The notes: generated by a model from the letters alone, not told the origin. A stretch of 63,607 bases of DNA from Pseudomonas sp. BGI-2 (GCF_004310295.1 NZ_SISB01000037.1:1-63607); one strand, 5' to 3'. Positions 1-8,595 are shown, counted from the first letter of the stretch. Numbers and translations are program-made.

Positions 1-4
1 GAAG

Positions 5-310
5 CATACAACGTTCGCTTAAGTAATTATTTTTCCAAAGAGAAAGCCGCCAAAGAGATGGCGTCGAGTCCCGGGGGCTCGGGGAAGGGTAAAAGAGACA
101 GCGTCGCACCGCCCCGTTGGGCTGCGAAGCGGCCCCCAGCGTCCATTCTGACAGACCGAGTTGTCCGGATTTACGACTGCTGCGCAGCCGAACGGGGCGG
201 TGCGACGTTTCGCTAAATCCCCTCGCCACAGATAAATCCCCTTACCATAGATAAGCCCCCTCACCACAGGTTTATGCTCGGCTGAACATTGTCTTAAGTG
301 AACAGCATTT
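5..310. repeat. Degenerate MITE-like palindromic element
   Basis: No gene is visible in the first 328 bases. A long imperfect palindrome occupies about 104-212, with arms reading GTCGCACCGCCCCGTT on the left and its complement AACGGGGCGGTGCGAC on the right. The right end (293-309) reads CTTAAGTGAACAGCATT, the same as the terminal repeat of the intact element at 51444-51669. The left end near 13-23 (GTTCGCTTAAG) is a worn version of the other terminal repeat. I see no clear target duplication. It ends just downstream of the minus-strand regulator gene. Confidence 0.6.
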
Positions 311-345
311 CATTAACAGTTGGGGTTTCTGTGGGCGAGCGACTC

Positions 346-1329
346 TTATTTGACGAGTCGCTTTTCCTTGGAAGGTCTGTAGCCGAAATACGAGCTGTAG
401 CACTTGCTGAAATGGCTCGGTGACACAAACCCACACGCCACCAACACGTCCACCTGGGACAACTCCGTATGCTGGAGCAGCCGCCGCGCTTCGGTGATCC
501 GCAATTCCATGTAATACCGTTGTGGCGTGGTGCCCAGTTGCTCCTTGAACAAACGCTCAAGTTGTCGACGGGAACGGCCGGCGTAAACCGCCAGCTGCTC
601 CAATTCCAAAGGCTCTTCGAGGTTGGCATCCATCAGCTTCACCACCTCGCGCAAGGGCGCACTCACACAGACATTTTCAGTCGGCTTGATGCGTCGGTAG
701 CGGGACTCCTCGAAGGCCAGGATGTCCTCGATCCCCTCGACGAGCGCTTTACCGTACAGTCCTTTGATCCAGTCCAGCGCCATATGGAATGCCCCGGAAG
801 GACTGGACGCCGTCAGCCGGTCTCGATCAATGATGTAAGGCTCACTGCTGACCTGCGTCGCCTTGCAGAAATCCGCGAGCGCGGGGCGATGCTCGGGGTG
901 AATCGCGCAACGGTAACCGTCCAGCAAACCGGCCTTCCCCAGGAACCATGCTCCGTTCCATAACCCGGCCAGACTGACGCCCTGGTCTGATGCCGTCCTC
1001 AACAGGCTGATCAAGCCTTCGCTGGCCTTGAGTTCTGTCCTGTAGCCGCCGCAAATCACCAGCAGGTCCAGCGCTTTTATCGCTGCACTATCGATGCGCG
1101 CATCGGGTCGGATGACCAGGCCCAGATCGCTGACGACTTCGCCTGCATTCAAGCCGAATGTCCGTGAAGAGAATGAGTCAGGTCGGAGCAGATTGGCCGT
1201 GATGACCGTATCCAGCGCCTGAGTGAACGCGGGCAGCGAGAAATGTTCGAGCAGCAGGAATCCCGCGCGAACCGTTTGCTGGCTCCCATCGGGGTGTTCA
1301 TTCAGATAGCGAAGGTTTTTACCCTTCAT
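346..1329 (-). CDS. GlxA family AraC-type transcriptional regulator
   Basis: A 327-residue regulator: an N-terminal DJ-1/PfpI-like class I amidotransferase fold (about residues 20-190) and a C-terminal AraC double helix-turn-helix (about 220-320, with the typical stretch around RRQLERLFKEQLGTTP and the final FGYRPSKEKR). The elbow that carries cysteine in active DJ-1/PfpI enzymes reads GLWNGAW here, so the N-domain is probably a ligand sensor, not an enzyme. I chose the ATG at 1329; a GTG 42 bases upstream is in frame but has no better ribosome site. It is divergent from the flavin monooxygenase operon at 1608, with a 278-base shared promoter region, so it likely controls that operon. Confidence 0.85.
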   Translation of the reverse strand: MKGKNLRYLNEHPDGSQQTVRAGFLLLEHFSLPAFTQALDTVITANLLRPDSFSSRTFGLNAGEVVSDLGLVIRPDARIDSAAIKALDLLVICGGYRTELKASEGLISLLRTASDQGVSLAGLWNGAWFLGKAGLLDGYRCAIHPEHRPALADFCKATQVSSEPYIIDRDRLTASSPSGAFHMALDWIKGLYGKALVEGIEDILAFEESRYRRIKPTENVCVSAPLREVVKLMDANLEEPLELEQLAVYAGRSRRQLERLFKEQLGTTPQRYYMELRITEARRLLQHTELSQVDVLVACGFVSPSHFSKCYSSYFGYRPSKEKRLVK

Positions 1330-1607
1330 GCCTCCGCTAAATTGGCGTCGTTCGATCAATGCTGGCCCCACTCCATTACGTTACCGAACCGGTTGTCTAT
1401 TGCCTTGATAAGGCGCCATGTTAACCCGCAGCGCCACTATGGCGTATCCACGCGCCTTGATGGAACGCCAGATAGCGCTCTGCCTCAGTTATTTATACTC
1501 AAATGCCAGCTTAATAATATTTTACCGATACCAGGGTCATCCCTAGTCTTGAACCCAAGAAATGGCAGGTCGTTCGCGACCTAACTCCAACTTCGAAGGG
1601 TATTGAG

Positions 1608-2918
1608 ATGACCACTGAAAAAATAAAAACAGATACGCTGATTGTTGGCGCCGGTCAGGCTGGCGTGGCCATGAGTGAACACCTGAGCAAACTCGGCGTG
1701 CCGCACCTGGTGCTGGAGCGCAATCGCATTGCCGAGCGCTGGCGCACCGGACGCTGGGATTCGCTGGTGGCGAATGGTCCGGCGTGGCACGACCGTTTTC
1801 CAGGGCTTGATTTTGACGACCTCAGCCCGGATGAGTTTGCCCCGAAAGAACGCGTAGCCGATTACTTCGAAGCCTACGCAAAGAAGTTCAACGCTCCGAT
1901 CCGCACCGGCGTGGACGTGCTGAAAGTCGAGCGCAACATCGGTCGCCCGGGCTTCACCATTGAAACCTCTGAAGGCGTGTTCGAGGCCAACCGCGTAGTG
2001 GCTGCCACCGGGCCTTTCCAGCGTCCGGTCATCCCGCCGATTGCGCCGAAAGATCAGCCGTTCATGCAGATCCACTCGGCCGACTACCGCAACCCGGCGC
2101 AACTGCCTGATGGCGCGGTGCTGGTGGTTGGCGCGGGTTCGTCCGGTGTGCAGATTGCCGATGAATTGCAGCGTGCCGGCAAGAAGGTTTACCTCTCGGT
2201 CGGCGCCCACGACCGCCCGCCTCGCGCTTATCGCAACCGTGATTTCTGCTGGTGGCTGGGTGTGCTGGGCGAGTGGGATCAAGCGGCGATGAAACCGGGT
2301 CGGGAGCACGTGACCATCGCGGTGAGCGGTGCCCATGGCGGCCGCACGGTGGACTTCCGTGGACTCGCCCATCGCGGCATGACGCTGGTCGGTTTGACTC
2401 AATCGTTCAACGGTGGCGTGGCGACGTTCCAGGCGAATCTGGCCGACAACCTTGCACGTGGCGATGAGAACTATCTGGCGCTGCTGAATGCTGCCGACGC
2501 CTACATCGAACGCAATGGCCTGGACCTGCCGGAAGAACCTGAAGCGCGCCACGCGTTCCCAGATCCGGAGTGCGTCACCCACCCGATCCTTGAACTCGAC
2601 CTGGCCAAGGTCGGCGTGACCTCGATCATCTGGGCCACCGGTTTTGCCACGGATTACAGCTGGCTCAAGGTTGATGCCTTCGACGACAACGGCAAGCCGC
2701 AGCATCAGCGCGGCGTATCGAGCGAGGCTGGTGTGTATTTCCTCGGCCTGCCGTGGCAGTCCCGTCGCGGCTCTTCGTTCATCTGGGGTGTCTGGCATGA
2801 CGCCAAGTACGTGGCTGATCACATCGCCATTCAGCGCTCTTATCTCGACTACCACGATGCGGCGCAACGCGAGGCTGAACAGGCCCCGGTCGCCCATAAA
2901 GCCACGGTCAGTGCCTAA
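1608..2918 (+). CDS. Flavin-containing monooxygenase (FAD/NADPH)
   Basis: A 436-residue class B flavoprotein monooxygenase. It has an N-terminal FAD Rossmann motif (GAGQAG, about residues 12-17), an ATG motif (AATGPFQRP), a second dinucleotide motif for NADPH (VVGAGSSG, about 179-186) and a WATGF motif near residue 345. Such enzymes add one oxygen from O2 to a soft N, S or carbonyl centre of a small substrate; the substrate here is unknown. An AAGGG ribosome site precedes the ATG. It opens a plus-strand gene set with a Rid protein, a DUF1028 protein, an M20 deacylase and an NCS1 permease, which points to stepwise breakdown of an N-containing compound. Confidence 0.85.
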   Translation: MTTEKIKTDTLIVGAGQAGVAMSEHLSKLGVPHLVLERNRIAERWRTGRWDSLVANGPAWHDRFPGLDFDDLSPDEFAPKERVADYFEAYAKKFNAPIRTGVDVLKVERNIGRPGFTIETSEGVFEANRVVAATGPFQRPVIPPIAPKDQPFMQIHSADYRNPAQLPDGAVLVVGAGSSGVQIADELQRAGKKVYLSVGAHDRPPRAYRNRDFCWWLGVLGEWDQAAMKPGREHVTIAVSGAHGGRTVDFRGLAHRGMTLVGLTQSFNGGVATFQANLADNLARGDENYLALLNAADAYIERNGLDLPEEPEARHAFPDPECVTHPILELDLAKVGVTSIIWATGFATDYSWLKVDAFDDNGKPQHQRGVSSEAGVYFLGLPWQSRRGSSFIWGVWHDAKYVADHIAIQRSYLDYHDAAQREAEQAPVAHKATVSA

Positions 2919-2943
2919 GCCTTTTTCTTTTCAGGAGCTTCAA

Positions 2944-3360
2944 ATGTCCACGCCAACCCATACCCGCATTCGCATGTTCAACACCAAGGAAACCTACCCG
3001 AACCAGAGCCTGGACAACGACCTGTGCCAAGCGGTCCGCGCCGGTAACACCGTTTATGTTCGTGGCCAGGTCGGGACTGATTTCGAGGGCAGACTAGTGG
3101 GTCTGGGTGACCCGCGTGCTCAGGCCGAGCAAGCCATGCGCAACGTCAAGCAGTTGCTGGAAGAGGCAGGCAGCGACCTCAGCCACATCGTGAAAACCAC
3201 GACTTACCTGATTGACCCGCGGTATCGCGAGCCGGTGTATCAGGAAGTGGGCAAGTGGCTCAAAGGTGTATTTCCGATTTCGACCGGGCTGGTGGTGTCG
3301 GCACTTGGGCAGCCGCAGTGGTTGATGGAGATTGATGTGATTGCGGTGATTCCTGAGTAA
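2944..3360 (+). CDS. Rid family (YjgF/YER057c/UK114) protein
   Basis: A 138-residue Rid-superfamily protein. The ATG at 2944 follows a CAGGAGC ribosome site 25 bases after the monooxygenase stop, so the two are co-transcribed. The fold core is recognisable (RAGNTVYVRGQVGTD near residue 32, and the last strand with MEIDVIAVIPE). Archetypal RidA imine deaminases carry an arginine shortly before the last strand (P-A-R-S/T pattern); here the aligned stretch reads PISTG, so that arginine appears to be absent. It therefore probably belongs to one of the non-RidA Rid subgroups found in catabolic clusters, perhaps acting on an imine or enamine product of the upstream oxidase. That role is inference. 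Confidence 0.85.
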   Translation: MSTPTHTRIRMFNTKETYPNQSLDNDLCQAVRAGNTVYVRGQVGTDFEGRLVGLGDPRAQAEQAMRNVKQLLEEAGSDLSHIVKTTTYLIDPRYREPVYQEVGKWLKGVFPISTGLVVSALGQPQWLMEIDVIAVIPE

Positions 3361-3380
3361 GCAGGTAAGACCCAGTCGCG

Positions 3381-3471
3381 GCCTTCGCGAGCAAGCTTCG
3401 CTCCTACGTTAGATCTCTGTTTCATGCACGACCCCGATCCTCTGTAGGAGCGAAGCTTGCTCGCGAAGAGG
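3381..3471. repeat. REP inverted pair
   Basis: Two facing arms (CGCGAGCAAGCTTCGCTCC at about 3387 and its near complement from 3447) flank a short spacer, forming a long hairpin between the Rid gene and the DUF1028 gene. Such REP pairs can also protect or separate transcript segments. An HindIII-like AAGCTT sits in both arms. Confidence 0.85.
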
Positions 3472-3517
3472 CCCGCCCAGGCACCACACTCTCCAAGGCA
3501 ACCCAAGGAGCAAAACC

Positions 3518-4195
3518 ATGACCTTCTCCATCACCGCCCGTTGCCCCGAAACCGGTCAGTTCGGCATTGCGATCAGTTCCTCCAGCATCGCCGTCGGCGC
3601 CCGTTGCCCGTGGCTGCTGCCGGGTGTCGGCGCCGTGTCCACACAAAACATCACCCTGCCGTCGTTAGGCCCGGAAGTCCTCGCCCTGATGGAGCAAGGC
3701 CTCGCCCCTGCCGAGGCGTTGGACAAAGTCCTGACCCGCAACGGCTACAGCCAATACCGGCAGATCACTGCGATTGACCACCTCGGCCAGACCGCCCATT
3801 TCAGCGGCGCGCAAACTCTCGGCAACCACAACGCCGTGTCCGGTGAGCAATGCGTCGCCGCTGGCAACATGCTCGCGGACCGCGCGGTGATTGAGGCCAT
3901 GGTCGAGGCCTTCGAACACGGCGAAGGCCAACTCGCCGACCGCTTGCTCGCGGCTATGAAAGCCGCCATCGCCGCCGGTGGCGAAGCCGGGCCGGTGCAT
4001 TCGGCGGCGATGGTGGTGGTCGGTGAACTGACCTGGCCGATCATCAACCTGCGGGTCGACTGGGCTGACGAAAATCCCATCGGCCAGTTGGAAAAACTTT
4101 GGGACGCTTACCGCCCACAAGTGCAGGACTACATCGACCGCGCCCTCGCCCCCGACAAATCCCCTGGCTACGGCGTCGCCGGAGACGACCGATGA
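3518..4195 (+). CDS. DUF1028 family protein (Ntn-hydrolase-like)
   Basis: A 225-residue DUF1028 protein. The start MTFSITARCPETGQFGIAIS, the block with GAVSTQNIT near residue 40 and the C-terminal RVDWADENPIGQL are typical. The family has an Ntn-hydrolase-like fold and often lies beside Rid and peptidase genes, but its reaction is not settled. The ATG follows an AAGGAG site. Its stop overlaps the start of the M20 deacylase by four bases (ATGA), so the two are translationally coupled. With the neighbouring oxidase, Rid protein and deacylase it probably serves one catabolic route. Confidence 0.85.
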   Translation: MTFSITARCPETGQFGIAISSSSIAVGARCPWLLPGVGAVSTQNITLPSLGPEVLALMEQGLAPAEALDKVLTRNGYSQYRQITAIDHLGQTAHFSGAQTLGNHNAVSGEQCVAAGNMLADRAVIEAMVEAFEHGEGQLADRLLAAMKAAIAAGGEAGPVHSAAMVVVGELTWPIINLRVDWADENPIGQLEKLWDAYRPQVQDYIDRALAPDKSPGYGVAGDDR

Positions 4196-5343
4196 GCAGC
4201 AGCCGCGATTTGCTGCAAACCCTGGTGGCGTTCGACACCACGAGCCGCGAATCCAACCTGCACCTCATCGAGTTCGTCCGCGACTACCTCGCGGGTTTCG
4301 ATGTGCCTTGCGAACTGGTCTACAACGAGCAGCGCAGCAAGGCCAATCTGTTCGCCACCATTGGCCCGGCGGATCGGCCGGGCATCGTGCTGTCGGGGCA
4401 CACCGACGTAGTGCCCGTCGACGGCCAGCCGTGGACGGTTGCGCCGTTTGAACTCACCGAGCGCGATGGCAAGTTGTACGGTCGCGGCACGGCGGACATG
4501 AAAGGCTACATCGCTTGCGTGCTCGCCCTTGTTCCGTCGTTGGTGAATGCCACGCTGCGGCTGCCGGTACACATCGCGCTGTCCTACGATGAAGAAGTCG
4601 GCTGCCTCGGCGTGCGCTCGTTGCTGGCGGAGTTGGAACAGCGACCGGTCAAACCGATGCTGTGCATCATTGGCGAGCCGACCGAACTGAAACCGGTGCT
4701 CGGGCATAAAGGCAAACTGGCGATGCGCTGCGATGTTCATGGTGAAGCGTGCCATTCGGCGTACGCGCCGCTTGGGGTCAATGCGATTGAATACGCCGCC
4801 GAACTGATCGGTGAACTGGGGCGGATTGGTCAACGCCTCAAAGCGCCTGAGCATCACGATGCACGGTTTGATCCGCCGTTCAGCACCGTGCAGACCGGGG
4901 TGATTTCCGGTGGCAAAGCGTTGAACATCGTACCCGCCGATTGCCGCTTCGACTTCGAAATCCGCGCGTTGCCTTCGCATGATCCGAGTGAGGTTGCGCA
5001 GGCATTGAAGGCCTATGCCGAGCAGCAGGTTCTACCGCGCATGCGTGCGGTGAGTGAACAAAGCGAGATTCGATTTAGCCAGTTGTCGGCGTATCCCGGT
5101 TTGGCCACCGACGCACACAGCGAAGCGGCCGAGTTGATCGCCATGTTCTGCGGCTCCCGAGCATTCGGCACGGTCGCTTTCGGCACTGAGGGCGGCCTGT
5201 TCGACGCCGCCGGTGTCCCCACCGTCGTCTGCGGGCCCGGCAGCATGGACCAGGGCCATAAACCGGATGAATTCGTCAGCCTAGAACAACTCACCGCCTG
5301 CGACGCCATGTTGCAACGGATGCTGCAATCGATCAGCGCTTGA
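4192..5343 (+). CDS. argE: M20 family deacylase, ArgE-like
   Basis: A 383-residue zinc metallopeptidase of the ArgE/DapE type. Metal-site motifs are all present: GHTDVVPVDG (about residue 66), GRGTADMKG (about 99), the catalytic DEEVG (about 132), GEPTE and a late GPGSMDQGHKPDEFV. A dimerisation domain (about 175-290) carries the HSAYAPLGVNAI block. ArgE hydrolyses N-acetylornithine to ornithine, but the setting between DUF1028 and an NCS1 permease suggests this copy removes an acyl group from another catabolic intermediate. The ATG at 4192 overlaps the upstream stop; an in-frame extension to 4099 would lie inside DUF1028 and is unlikely. Confidence 0.85.
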   Translation: MSSSRDLLQTLVAFDTTSRESNLHLIEFVRDYLAGFDVPCELVYNEQRSKANLFATIGPADRPGIVLSGHTDVVPVDGQPWTVAPFELTERDGKLYGRGTADMKGYIACVLALVPSLVNATLRLPVHIALSYDEEVGCLGVRSLLAELEQRPVKPMLCIIGEPTELKPVLGHKGKLAMRCDVHGEACHSAYAPLGVNAIEYAAELIGELGRIGQRLKAPEHHDARFDPPFSTVQTGVISGGKALNIVPADCRFDFEIRALPSHDPSEVAQALKAYAEQQVLPRMRAVSEQSEIRFSQLSAYPGLATDAHSEAAELIAMFCGSRAFGTVAFGTEGGLFDAAGVPTVVCGPGSMDQGHKPDEFVSLEQLTACDAMLQRMLQSISA

Positions 5344-5364
5344 GACCCGGCAACCACTAATCCC

Positions 5365-5473
5365 TGGAGGAGCGAGCGGTGCGGCGATCCGACTTGCCCG
5401 CGAAGACGGCCTAACATCCAACATCGTGGCTGACTGACACTCCGCCTTCGCGGGCAAGCCTCGCTCCTACGGG
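5365..5473. repeat. REP inverted pair, variant arm
   Basis: The right arm is the common form (CGCGGGCAAGCCTCGCTCC). The left arm carries an extra GGTGCGGCGATCCGA-like segment after GAGCGAGC. The same variant arm recurs at 51335. It follows the ArgE-like gene. Confidence 0.8.
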
Positions 5474-5538
5474 GTCCGCGGTGCTTTAACAATCCGGTAA
5501 GCCTGAATCGCGAAAGAATTTGAACACTCAAAAATCCC

Positions 5539-5627
5539 TGTGGGAGTGAGCCTGCTCGCGATAGCGGTCTGTCAGCCAAATCAATTTTGACTGACAGACC
5601 GCTATCGCGAGCAGGCTCGCTCCCACA
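5539..5627. repeat. REP inverted pair, near-perfect hairpin
   Basis: Both arms (GGGAGTGAGCCTGCTCGCG and its near complement) and the inner sequence including CTGTCAG pair, giving a stem of over 35 bases around a small loop. It lies in the 450-base gap between the deacylase and the permease. Nothing else in the gap looks coding. Confidence 0.85.
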
Positions 5628-5758
5628 GGTTTTTCGGCTACCCGGCGACATACATTTTTTAACGTCTATACCCACAATCTTACTAATTTATCTATCCGCC
5701 CCCACCGCACATCATCAACTCCAACAAGAAAAGCGTCGCCCCGTGCAGGGCTCACCGA

Positions 5759-5774
5759 AGTACGTCCACGTACT
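5759..5774. promoter_or_regulatory. Perfect palindrome before the permease gene, candidate operator
   Basis: AGTACGTCCACGTACT is a perfect 7+7 inverted repeat around CC, 21 bases before the permease start and next to its GGAG ribosome site. It could bind a regulator or form a small leader hairpin. Function is inferred only from symmetry and position. Confidence 0.35.
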
Positions 5775-5795
5775 CAAAATGCCTTGGAGTCCGTC

Positions 5796-7211
5796 ATGGT
5801 TACCACAGCAACAACCGCCGCCCCGCTCATCGAAAAACACACCATCGGCTACGTGCCGCCCGAAGATCGCCACGGCAAAACCCGCGACCTGTTCACCCTC
5901 TGGTTCGGCGGCAACATCGCCCCGCTGCCCATCGTCACCGGCGCCCTCGGCGTGCAGATGTTCCACCTCAATCTGGTGTGGGGTATCGTCGCCATCCTCG
6001 TCGGCCACCTGGTCGGCGGCGTGCTGATGGCGCTGCACTCTGCGCAAGGCCCGCAGATGGGCATTCCGCAAATGATCCAGAGCCGCGCCCAGTTCGGCTC
6101 CCTCGGCGCGCTGCTGGTGGTGTTGATCGCCGGCATCATGTACATCGGCTTCTTCGCCTCCAACATCGTCCTCGCCGGCAAATCCCTGCACGGCGTCGTC
6201 GACAGCGTCCCGGTGCCGGTGGGCATCGTCATCGGCGCCCTCGGTTCGGGCATCATCGGCATCATCGGCTACCGCTTCATCCACGTGCTCAACCGCATCG
6301 GCACCTGGGTGCTCGGCGCCGGCATCGTGCTCGGTTTCGGCTACATCTTCACCCACGTGCAAACCGCCGACTTCCTCACCCGCGGCAGCTTCAACATCTC
6401 CGGCTGGCTCGCCACCGTGTCGCTGGCCGCGCTCTGGCAAATCGCCTTCGCGCCCTACGTCTCCGACTACTCGCGCTACCTGCCGGCCAACATGCCCGTC
6501 GCCGCAACGTTCTGGACGACCTACCTGGGCACCGTCCTCGGCTCCAGCCTCTCGTTCATCTTCGGCGCCGTCGCCGTCCTCGCCACGCCCGTCGGCATGG
6601 ACACCATGGACGCCGTCAAACTCGCCACCGGCTCCATCGGCCCGTTGATGCTCGTGCTGTTCCTGCTCAGCGTCATCAGCCACAACGCCCTCAACCTCTA
6701 CGGCGCCGTGCTGTCGCTGATCACCCTGATCCAGACCTTCGCCTACCGCTGGATCCCCACCGCCAAAAGCCGCGCCGTGCTTTCGGTCGTCATCCTCGCC
6801 GCCTGCTGCTTCGCCGCCGTCGGCGCCTCCGCCAACTTCATCGGCCACTTCGTCGACATGGTGCTGGTGCTGCTCGTGGTGCTGGTGCCGTGGACCGCGA
6901 TCAACCTGATCGACTTCTATGCGATTCACAAAGGTCAGTACGACATCGGCTCGATCTTCAAGGTCGACGGCGGGATCTATGGCCGGTACAACCCGCAGGC
7001 GTTGTTGGCGTATGCGATCGGGATTGCGGTGCAGATTCCGTTTATGAACACGCCGCTGTATGTCGGGCCGATCTCCGAGCACATCAACGGCGCTGACTTG
7101 TCCTGGCTGGTCGGCCTGCTCATCACCTCCCCGCTCTACTACTGGCTGGCCAACCGCGACACCGCCTACAAACGCCGCCTCTCCACCGGAAAACTCGCCA
7201 ACAGCCTCTAA
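5796..7211 (+). CDS. NCS1 family cytosine/purine-type permease
   Basis: A 471-residue inner-membrane transporter of the nucleobase:cation symporter 1 family (CodB/PucI-like) with about 12 hydrophobic helices. Family features include the early GYVPPEDRHGKTRDLFTLWFG-type entry (residues 20-40), the helix with APYVSDYSRYLP (about 220-230) and a late INLIDFY stretch. It would import a nucleobase, hydantoin, allantoin or similar compound with H+ or Na+. The ATG at 5796 is preceded by TTGGAG at a spacing of six bases; an upstream TTG at 5784 is less likely. Its position after the oxidase/Rid/DUF1028/M20 set suggests it imports their substrate. Confidence 0.85.
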   Translation: MVTTATTAAPLIEKHTIGYVPPEDRHGKTRDLFTLWFGGNIAPLPIVTGALGVQMFHLNLVWGIVAILVGHLVGGVLMALHSAQGPQMGIPQMIQSRAQFGSLGALLVVLIAGIMYIGFFASNIVLAGKSLHGVVDSVPVPVGIVIGALGSGIIGIIGYRFIHVLNRIGTWVLGAGIVLGFGYIFTHVQTADFLTRGSFNISGWLATVSLAALWQIAFAPYVSDYSRYLPANMPVAATFWTTYLGTVLGSSLSFIFGAVAVLATPVGMDTMDAVKLATGSIGPLMLVLFLLSVISHNALNLYGAVLSLITLIQTFAYRWIPTAKSRAVLSVVILAACCFAAVGASANFIGHFVDMVLVLLVVLVPWTAINLIDFYAIHKGQYDIGSIFKVDGGIYGRYNPQALLAYAIGIAVQIPFMNTPLYVGPISEHINGADLSWLVGLLITSPLYYWLANRDTAYKRRLSTGKLANSL

Positions 7212-7296
7212 CCGAAGCACCGCTGTTCCTTGTAGGAGCCAGGCTTGCCGGCGAAGACGTCCTCAAAAACGCCATCGCCAGCAGGCCATTCCCTCT

Positions 7297-7330
7297 GTAG
7301 CAGCTGTCGAGTGAAACGAGGCTGCGATCT
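7297..7330. repeat. Short GTAGCAGCTG-type repeat arm
   Basis: This segment begins TGTAGCAGCTGTCGAG and continues into GAGGCTGCGATC. It is one arm of another common Pseudomonas intergenic repeat; no partner arm is close by. Confidence 0.5.
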
Positions 7331-7410
7331 TTTCATCTTCCTCCCGCGATATTTAATGAACCCCTCCCGCGCCCACCCACCTAACAAAAAGACTATCTGG
7401 AGGGTGACTA

Positions 7411-7629
7411 ATGCAAATCGAAACAATCTGGATCGTACTGACCGCAGCTCTTTTGCTGATCGAGCTATGGGCCATCAACCGAGTGCGCAAAGCCCAAGGC
7501 AAATCGAGCAACAAACTCCTGTGGATCGTGGTGATCGTGTTTGTGCCGCTGATTGGGGTGGTGGCGTGGGCATTGGCGGGGCCGAAACACACTGAACACA
7601 ATCCGCATTCGCCGCAGGCTGGGCAATGA
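7411..7629 (+). CDS. Small PLDc_N-domain membrane protein
   Basis: A 72-residue protein with two hydrophobic helices (about residues 5-22 and 36-56) joined by a basic loop (NRVRKAQGKSSNK). This matches the phospholipase D N-terminal (PLDc_N) small membrane family, which lacks any catalytic domain. A strong CTGGAGG ribosome site stands before the ATG. It is a single gene followed by a terminator at 7679. Function is unknown; it may be a membrane anchor or an envelope-stress factor. Confidence 0.75.
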   Translation: MQIETIWIVLTAALLLIELWAINRVRKAQGKSSNKLLWIVVIVFVPLIGVVAWALAGPKHTEHNPHSPQAGQ

Positions 7630-7678
7630 GGTCGAGTGGTCCGCGATAACGATTTGAAAACTGCACAATTTGAAATGA

Positions 7679-7704
7679 CAAAGCCCCGATGATTCGGGGC
7701 TTTG
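7679..7704. terminator. Rho-independent terminator
   Basis: The stem CAAAGCCCCGA pairs with TCGGGGCTTTG around a short loop, followed by TTGTTT. It ends the small PLDc_N gene and may work in both directions. Confidence 0.8.
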
Positions 7705-7793
7705 TTGTTTCTGGCCATCCGATCAGCGTGTGGACTGCCGAAAGCCAAAATCTTTTGATTTTCCCATCCGAAAATCATGTAGGAAACCACCCT

Positions 7794-7920
7794 CCGTGGC
7801 GAGGGAACTTGCTCCCGCTGGGTGGCGAAGCCGCCCCAAACCCTGCAAAGTTTTTAAACAACACAAACCCCTGTAGCAGCTGGCGAAGCCTGCGTTCGGC
7901 TGCGCAGCAGCCGCGAATCC
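7794..7920. repeat. Two degenerate intergenic repeat arms
   Basis: One arm (about 7794-7840, GTGGCGAGGGAACTTGCTCC and GGTGGCGAAGCC) resembles the element at 15658. A second (about 7871-7917, TGTAGCAGCTGGCGAAG) is a self-complementary repeat. The rest of the 670-base gap before the DUF3077 gene is non-coding and ends with the leader at 8179. Confidence 0.5.
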
Positions 7921-8067
7921 AGCAAACACGATCCGCCTGACACTAAACAACCTCTGAATTCACGTCAGCTGCTCAACCTAGCGCAGTCTCCACCACGAGC
8001 TACAAAACTCGGATTTTGGTCCTACACACCCGTTTGCAGACATAAAAATCGACGCCTATATTCGACC

Positions 8068-8244
8068 CGTCGCTGACCGCTGTTAGCGATTGGGTTTCGC
8101 AGCCCTAAGAGATGGCCTTAACCGTCGAATGAAAAATCTGGCAAAATTCGCCCGCATTTCATTTCATGGCGGTTGTGCGTGGGAGACTTTCGAGTCTGCC
8201 GGGTTTAGGTCATCTCGGTCTGCGAACCCGCGTACAGCTGCCAC
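8068..8244 (+). ncRNA. Structured 5' leader of the DUF3077 gene
   Basis: Several helices can be drawn. An outer stem GTGG (8179-8182) pairs with CCAC (8241-8244) and encloses AGACT-TTCG-AGTCT (8184-8197) and CGGGTT (8200-8205) with AACCCG (8225-8230), giving a three-way junction. Upstream, TCGCT and AGCGA form another hairpin near 8070-8090. The element ends 57 bases before the start codon. I recall similar sequence before DUF3077 genes in other Pseudomonas but could not check it. It may be a regulatory leader or a small RNA. Confidence 0.45.
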
Positions 8245-8301
8245 CCAATTGTTTCGCAGCAAAAAAGTGGCGCCTCTATTCATTCTCGTAGAGAACTACC
8301 A

Positions 8302-8595
8302 ATGACCATGAACAACCCGCCTCGCCGCTTCACCCCAATGTCCCAACTCGCCACCAACCACCCCGTACTGCTCATCGACTACGACGCCCCACTGCGCGAA
8401 CTCCACAACTGCCTCAGCGAACGCCTCAACGCCGTCCTCAAATACCTCAACCTCATGGCCTGCACCAGCCTCCCCGACTACGCCGAACACGACATCAACA
8501 CCGTCACCAACATCGCCCGGATCATGGTCCAGGATGTGAGCGATGTGTTTCGGGTGATTGAGCAGCGTGGGTTTGATATGCCCAAGGGGCACTGA
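8302..8595 (+). CDS. DUF3077 domain-containing protein
   Basis: A 97-residue protein of the Pseudomonas DUF3077 family, which often occurs as several paralogues per genome. It is mostly helical, with a C-terminal block INTVTNIARIMVQDVSDVF that is copied at 9940-10038. No catalytic motif is visible and the function is unknown. The ribosome site is weak (GTAGAGAAC), and a GTAG/CTAC mini-hairpin sits just before the start, fitting leader-based control. A terminator follows at 8604. Confidence 0.75.
   Translation: MTMNNPPRRFTPMSQLATNHPVLLIDYDAPLRELHNCLSERLNAVLKYLNLMACTSLPDYAEHDINTVTNIARIMVQDVSDVFRVIEQRGFDMPKGH

Noticed and set aside
1581..2897. 438-codon open frame antisense to the monooxygenase
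   Set aside because: No family features, and the plus strand holds a clear FAD enzyme with ribosome site.
1608..2918. Flavin monooxygenase as a PvcC-like member of the isocyanide pathway
   Set aside because: It is over 8 kb away, on the other strand, in a different gene set, and is not of the two-component PvcC type.
5715..7220. 501-codon open frame on the minus strand over the permease
   Set aside because: The composition is extreme in Asp, Glu, His and Gly, as expected for the antisense of a GC-rich membrane protein gene.
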